Positions 7,120 through 11,038 of a stretch of DNA of 11,038 bases are shown here, piece after piece. Source of the stretch: Candidatus Competibacteraceae bacterium (GTDB lineage Bacteria > Pseudomonadota > Gammaproteobacteria > Competibacterales > Competibacteraceae); contig JAGRHM010000309.1 in assembly GCA_020445005.1 (NCBI GenBank), forward strand, positions 1 to 11,038, given 5' to 3'. A program made the translations under genes and the position numbers. The notes below the pieces were generated by a model, which was given only the letters and a program-made list of their open reading frames with translations, made no database searches and had not been told where the DNA came from. Every line of letters starts with the position of its first letter. Position 1 is the first letter of the stretch.

Positions 7120-10100
7120 CTATGTACTGACTGACTGGCTGGTCAACCACTGCGGTATCTCCGCCGCCAGCATGGGTTTGGCGAAAAAGTAACCCTGAGC
7201 TTCATTACAATGTATTTCCCGCAGCAGGCAAACCGTTTCCTCTTTCTCCACGCCTTCGGCAATCACGCCGAGGCGCAGGCCGTGGCCCATATTGACCACG
7301 GTGCGCGCAATGGCCAGATCATCCGGGCTGTTGACGATGTCGCGAATGAAGGATTGATCGATCTTGAGTTTGTCGACGGGGAATCGCTTGAGATAGGCCA
7401 GGCTAGAATAACCGGTGCCGAAATCATCAATGGAGAATTTGACGCCCAGTTGTTTCAATTCTCGAAACAGGTCAAGCACTGTCTGATTGTGGTCTACCAA
7501 CAGACTTTCGGTGACTTCAAGTTCAAGCTCGGTGGCCGGGAGACCGGTTTCGGCGAGTATTTGCTGAACCAGCGCCAGCAGATGGCTATGACGGATTTGC
7601 ACGGCGGACAGATTGACCGCTACGGGGACCTTGAATAATCCCGCTTCCCGCCAGACCTGGTTCTGGCGGCAGGCTTCGCGTAACACCCAGGCGCCGATTT
7701 CGACAATCAGGCCGCTGCTTTCCGCTACCGGGATGAATTTGGCCGGCGAAATCAGGCCCTGTTCGGGGTGACGCCAGCGGAGCAGCGCCTCGAGCCCTAT
7801 CAGTCGGCCACTGTCAAGCGCTATCTGGGGTTGGTAGTGTAGTTCGAGCTGGCCAAGCGATATGGTTTGCCGCAGGGCTTCTTCCAACATCAGCCGTTCC
7901 TGCGCAGCGACATTCATTTCCGGTTGGAAGAAGTGGAAAGTATTTCGTCCGCCCTCCTTAGCTCGGTACAGCGCGGCATCGGCATAGCGCAGTAAGGATT
8001 CGAGGTCGTTGGCGTCGCGAGGATACAGGCTGATGCCAATGCTCGTGGAGAGATGCAAAACCCGGCGGTTCAATTCAAAAGAGCGATCAAAGATCTCCTG
8101 AATTTTCCGGGCGACTTGCGTTGCGCCCTCGGGGCCGGTTTCGGCAAGGATCACCAAAAACTCATCTCCTCCGAGCCGCGATACGGTATCGGTTTCCCGC
8201 AAGGCATGTTTCAGACGGGTGGAGACCGCTTGCAGCAATTGATCGCCCACCGAATGGCCGAGTGAGTCATTGATATTCTTGAAATGATCCAGATCAAGAA
8301 ACAGCAGCGCAACCTCGGTTCCTTCGCGATGGGCGGTGGCCAGCGCCTGAATGGCGTGTTCCCGGAGCAAGGTCTGGTTAGGCAGATCGGTCAGCGCGTC
8401 ATAATAGGCCAGATGCTGAATACGCGCAGCCTGTTGCAGATGTTCCAGACCGAAGGCGATGTCCATGATCGCCTCTTTCAGCAAACGGATCTCTTTTTCG
8501 CCAAAAAAACCGGATTCCGCCAGATAGATGTTCAAGACGCCCCATACTCGGTCATCCAGGTGAATAGGAAACGACGCAGCAGCGCGAAAGCCGTGCCACA
8601 ACATTTTCTCGCGCCAGGGGAGGGTATAGGGATCAGTTCTCAGGTCATTGCAGATATAGGGTCGATTTGCGCGGATTGCCGTACCGGTTGGGCCTTGCCC
8701 TTCCGGTCGCTCATCGGCGAATACCCGAATTTCCTTGAGATAACCCGACTCATCGCCGTATTGCGCGATGACTGCAACAGCTTGGGTTTGCGCATCCAGT
8801 TCACCAATCCAGACCATGCGAAAACCGCCGAATTCCACCAGAACGCGGCACGCCTCATCACAAAGATTTTGGCGGCTGGTCGCCCGCACTACAGCCTGGT
8901 TGACCTGGCTTAACGCCGCGTAGAGTCGATTAAGCCGTTCGATTTCCCGTTCATGTTCCTTGTGCTGCGTGATGTCGCGGAGGATGCCCAGCAGGTAATT
9001 GATCCCGCCGATTTCCACAACGCGACTGCTGACCTCCACCGGAAAGGTCGAGCCATTCTTACGGATATGGACGGTTTCGAACAAGGCGTGTTTTCGGGCA
9101 AACAGTTCCGTCAAGTACGTGGCGAATTGAGCGCGTTCTTCCGGCGCCCGCAGGTTCTTCAAGTTCAATTGTTGCAACTCATCCAGTGAATAACCGTAGC
9201 TTTCCAGAGCGCGATCATTAGCCTCCAGAATACGGCCATCGGCATCAGTCAACAGGATGATGTCATTAGCGTTTTTCAGAAAATACTCCACTCTTTCAGC
9301 CAGTATCTGCCGCTCGTGCTCCACCGCCAACTGGCTTTTAAGCCAGCGGGCTTCGCGATGGCGCCAGAATAGGCCCACGCTGAGACCGGCGCTTAGCATT
9401 AGCATGGCGAAGAGCATCCCGGCAAACCTGGCTTGCCGACGGAGCGGCGCGTAAATTTCCTCTTGATCCACTTTGGCGATTAGGAACCAGGCAGTATCTG
9501 GAACGGAGCGCAAGACGGCGAGTACGGGGATTCCCCGATAATCCAGGCCCTCAACAAAGCCTTGCTGACCGTGAATAGCCATAGCCGCCGGCAGCGACTC
9601 TGAGCGATCCAGGGGCAAGCGCAAGTCCAGTGCAGTGTTCGCCTGGTGGCGCAACTCGTTCAGGAACACGATTTCATTACCATCCCGGCGGACCAGCAGC
9701 GTTTCCGCTGTCAGACTCGGCGTGGGCCAGGTCTGGATCAACGGATAAAGGAACTGATAGGGATCGAGCCGCAACAGGATAACGCCCCGTGGTCCTGGAA
9801 TATCGTCAGAAGAGGCATGTGGGGCAAAGATTGGAAACAGAATTTCGAAATGAATGTCTTCATCACCGTAAGAGTCGCGATGCAGTTCGGCTATGATCAC
9901 ATCGCGGGCCGATAGCACTTTGGCAACCTGCTCCCGCGTAGTAGGAGGAGGCGCCACCCGCCACTCGGGAACCGCCAGGCGCACATGACCCTGGGAATCG
10001 AGCAACGAGACCTGGGCATAACGGTCGCCCCCCGTAAGCAGCCTGAACCAGTCGAGCAGCTTGTTCCGGGCGGCTGCGGAGTCGGGATTATCCAGGAAAG

Positions 10101-10350
10101 CCTGAACATCCTCAGCGACGAAGGCGGCTTTTGAGAAAAACCGGGCATCATTTAGGCGCTCCCTGCGCCAGTTCACAATTTGCTGAATTTTCAAATCGGC
10201 GATGGCCACCAGTCCATCCTGGACTTTCTGGCGTAAATCCGCCTGTTGTTGTCTGAGGTACAGCCAACCCGTAGTACCGATCGCCATCATCAGGATGATG
10301 ACTACTCCCAACAGGATCAAGGGAAAACGGGGTCGAAGGGGCGTATTCAC
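7120..10350 (-). CDS. Multi-sensor membrane dCache-like-PAS-GAF-GGDEF-EAL cyclic-di-GMP enzyme
   Basis: A 1076-residue inner-membrane protein. In order: TM1 (about 11-32), a large periplasmic region (33-308) with two PAS-like strand patterns (AQVSLLDSQGHVRLAVP at 112-128; ETLLVRRDGNEIVFL at 216-230), consistent with a double-Cache sensor, TM2 (309-328), PAS (about 353-466, LLGILRDITQHK), GAF (about 475-638), GGDEF (645-808) and EAL (815-1068). GGDEF is intact at 727-731, with the I-site RETD at 718-721. EAL catalytic residues are all present: E854, N913, E945, D975-D976 in DDFGTGYSSL, K996, E1032 and Q1052. Product feedback on synthesis and c-di-GMP hydrolysis are both expected. The start is a GTG at 10350 without a visible ribosome binding site; an in-frame TAA lies just upstream, so no longer start exists. 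An eight-codon ORF (ATG at 10373) ends in a TGA overlapping this GTG and might couple translation. This is the first gene of the minus-strand cluster and a domain-level paralogue of the 842-residue protein. Confidence 0.93.
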   Translation of the reverse strand: MNTPLRPRFPLILLGVVIILMMAIGTTGWLYLRQQQADLRQKVQDGLVAIADLKIQQIVNWRRERLNDARFFSKAAFVAEDVQAFLDNPDSAAARNKLLDWFRLLTGGDRYAQVSLLDSQGHVRLAVPEWRVAPPPTTREQVAKVLSARDVIIAELHRDSYGDEDIHFEILFPIFAPHASSDDIPGPRGVILLRLDPYQFLYPLIQTWPTPSLTAETLLVRRDGNEIVFLNELRHQANTALDLRLPLDRSESLPAAMAIHGQQGFVEGLDYRGIPVLAVLRSVPDTAWFLIAKVDQEEIYAPLRRQARFAGMLFAMLMLSAGLSVGLFWRHREARWLKSQLAVEHERQILAERVEYFLKNANDIILLTDADGRILEANDRALESYGYSLDELQQLNLKNLRAPEERAQFATYLTELFARKHALFETVHIRKNGSTFPVEVSSRVVEIGGINYLLGILRDITQHKEHEREIERLNRLYAALSQVNQAVVRATSRQNLCDEACRVLVEFGGFRMVWIGELDAQTQAVAVIAQYGDESGYLKEIRVFADERPEGQGPTGTAIRANRPYICNDLRTDPYTLPWREKMLWHGFRAAASFPIHLDDRVWGVLNIYLAESGFFGEKEIRLLKEAIMDIAFGLEHLQQAARIQHLAYYDALTDLPNQTLLREHAIQALATAHREGTEVALLFLDLDHFKNINDSLGHSVGDQLLQAVSTRLKHALRETDTVSRLGGDEFLVILAETGPEGATQVARKIQEIFDRSFELNRRVLHLSTSIGISLYPRDANDLESLLRYADAALYRAKEGGRNTFHFFQPEMNVAAQERLMLEEALRQTISLGQLELHYQPQIALDSGRLIGLEALLRWRHPEQGLISPAKFIPVAESSGLIVEIGAWVLREACRQNQVWREAGLFKVPVAVNLSAVQIRHSHLLALVQQILAETGLPATELELEVTESLLVDHNQTVLDLFRELKQLGVKFSIDDFGTGYSSLAYLKRFPVDKLKIDQSFIRDIVNSPDDLAIARTVVNMGHGLRLGVIAEGVEKEETVCLLREIHCNEAQGYFFAKPMLAAEIPQWLTSQSVST

Positions 10351-10417
10351 AAGAAATTATTGAGTTTGGACATAGCCGAAGCATTTTAGCTTTTGTTGAA
10401 TGCGCGCCAGGGTGGTC

Positions 10418-10660
10418 TTACTGCACCGGCGTGGCCCAGGGATAGCCCGCGCGCCGATGAGTGCGGAACCGCTTGTGAACAAGGGTTACTGCCTGAGAGC
10501 GATCAATTATGTTTTCATTGTATTCTTTAAAAATCGGAATGCCAACGACGGATTTTTTTAGAGTTTCACTATGTCTTATTGAGAAAAAATCTTTGATTTT
10601 TAATTGAAAAAAATGGATAGCGATCGCCTGCATATAAGGAATCTTTTCGCCGATAGCCAT
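10418..10660 (-). CDS. Doubtful small hypothetical protein
   Basis: An 80-residue ORF (MAIGEKIPYMQAIAIHFFQL...) in the gap. GAAGG lies about 11 bases before its ATG, an acceptable ribosome binding site. I recognise no domain. The first two thirds are AT-rich and Lys/Ile/Phe-rich, the last third is Arg-rich and GC-rich, which is unusual for one real protein and could reflect a chance ORF or a remnant of something older. It points the same way as the cluster downstream, with 67 bases between its stop and the GGDEF-EAL start. Confidence 0.22.
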   Translation of the reverse strand: MAIGEKIPYMQAIAIHFFQLKIKDFFSIRHSETLKKSVVGIPIFKEYNENIIDRSQAVTLVHKRFRTHRRAGYPWATPVQ

Positions 10661-10700
10661 TTTAGGTTTTGCCTTCTATCATGCGCTGTCATACATACAG

Positions 10701-10716
10701 AGGTCATGTTAGACCT
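10701..10716. promoter_or_regulatory. Small dyad upstream of the 6-phosphogluconate dehydrogenase gene
   Basis: AGGTC and GACCT form a perfect inverted repeat around a six-base spacer, ending 33 bases before the ATG at 10750. The position suits an operator, but five-base arms also arise by chance. A TTGACT at 10719-10724 resembles a -35 element but has no -10 at the right distance. Confidence 0.2.
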
Positions 10717-10738
10717 GATTGACTTACCCGTTATCCTT

Positions 10739-10743
10739 GGGAG
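10739..10743 (+). promoter_or_regulatory. Ribosome binding site of the 6-phosphogluconate dehydrogenase gene
   Basis: GGGAG six bases before the ATG at 10750. It supports this start, which also places the Rossmann GxGxMG motif at the expected position near the N-terminus. Confidence 0.65.
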
Positions 10744-10749
10744 TCGGAT

Positions 10750-11034
10750 ATGGAACTGGGCTTGATTGGACTGGGAAAAATGGGCGCGCCAATGACCCGG
10801 CGATTACTCCAGAACGGGCATACGGTATGGGTTTATGACATCGATTCCGCTAAAACCGATGAACTGGCGCGATTGAGTGCGCGATCGGCGGAAACCCTGG
10901 CGAATCTGGTAAGCTGCTTGCAAACACCGCGCATTGTCTGGGTCATGCTCCCCGCCGGCGCGATGACGGAAGCCACGCTGCTCGATCTGCTGGACCTGTT
11001 GGAACCGGGCGATCTAGTGCTTCAACTGATCTAA
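10750..11034 (+). CDS. 6-phosphogluconate dehydrogenase, N-terminal fragment (truncated)
   Basis: The N-terminal 90 residues match the short-form decarboxylating 6-phosphogluconate dehydrogenase family (6-phosphogluconate to ribulose-5-phosphate plus CO2, oxidative pentose phosphate pathway, cytoplasm). Visible features: the nucleotide-binding GLIGLGKMGAPM (4-15), the second strand VWVYDID (26-32), and RIVWVMLPAGAMTEATL (61-77). After EPGDLV (85-90) the family normally continues with I-D-G-G-N-S; here the frame reads LQLI and stops at a TAA. None of the three frames in the remaining bases restores that motif. Full-length relatives have about 300 residues or more, so this is a fragment: either the gene is really broken or the last 20 or so bases belong to a mis-joined sequence end. 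The segment after the second strand lacks the Arg typical of NADP-preferring enzymes, which hints at NAD use; this is weak inference. Confidence 0.75.
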   Translation: MELGLIGLGKMGAPMTRRLLQNGHTVWVYDIDSAKTDELARLSARSAETLANLVSCLQTPRIVWVMLPAGAMTEATLLDLLDLLEPGDLVLQLI

Positions 11035-11038
11035 TTTG

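Larger units (their letters stand above)
10351..10749. other. AT-rich intergenic region between divergent genes
   Basis: About 400 bases separate the GGDEF-EAL start from the 6-phosphogluconate dehydrogenase start. The middle (about 10500-10640) is far more AT-rich than the flanking genes and has A/T runs at 10553-10559, 10584-10589, 10597-10601 and 10607-10613. A hairpin with one bulge (arms about 10467-10475 and 10480-10487) is not followed by a T run on either strand, so it is not a standard terminator. A TAAAAT at 10388-10383 on the minus strand might be a -10 for the GGDEF-EAL gene, but no -35 matches it. One doubtful small ORF is listed separately. Confidence 0.45.

Noticed and set aside
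8284..8913. 209-codon plus-strand open frame opposite the GAF/GGDEF region
   Set aside because: Same reason: antisense to a strongly supported gene, no recognisable domain.
10467..10487. Hairpin in the intergenic gap as a rho-independent terminator
   Set aside because: No T tract follows on either strand, and no gene ends immediately before it.

Overview
The window looks like chromosomal DNA of a moderately GC-rich Gammaproteobacterium. Its style (large multi-sensor GGDEF-EAL proteins, a PhnD-like periplasmic protein, a short-form 6-phosphogluconate dehydrogenase) would fit an environmental lineage such as the Competibacteraceae. That placement is an impression from protein character, not a search result. 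I see no rRNA, tRNA, CRISPR array or complete mobile element.

Layout. Bases 1-990 (minus strand) hold the 5' part of a DNA N6-adenine methylase-like gene. It carries two lesions, a frameshift near base 957 and an in-frame TAG at 366-368, and runs off the left edge. Divergent from it, 1169-3127 (plus) encodes a secreted 5'-nucleotidase/metallophosphatase with an extra N-terminal module. Its 3' end overlaps, tail to tail, the end of a long minus-strand cluster covering 10350-3108. In transcription order the cluster is: a 1076-residue dCache-like-PAS-GAF-GGDEF-EAL membrane protein, a small hotdog-fold (PaaI-like) thioesterase, a PhnD-like periplasmic binding protein, and an 842-residue HAMP-PAS-GGDEF-EAL membrane protein. 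A roughly 400-base AT-rich gap follows, holding at most one doubtful small ORF. At the right edge is the start of a 6-phosphogluconate dehydrogenase gene (plus) whose similarity stops abruptly just before the window ends.

How the genes may work together. The minus-strand cluster reads as a cyclic-di-GMP signalling unit. Both large proteins keep an intact GGDEF site, an RxxD inhibitory site and the canonical EAL catalytic residues, so each could both make and degrade c-di-GMP. The PhnD-like protein has no ABC permease or ATPase beside it, and its gene overlaps the second GGDEF-EAL gene. This suggests it is a periplasmic ligand sensor for that enzyme, by analogy with the NspS-MbaA pair of Vibrio cholerae, rather than a transporter component. 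This module is the most interesting part of the window. The role of the thioesterase within it is unknown.
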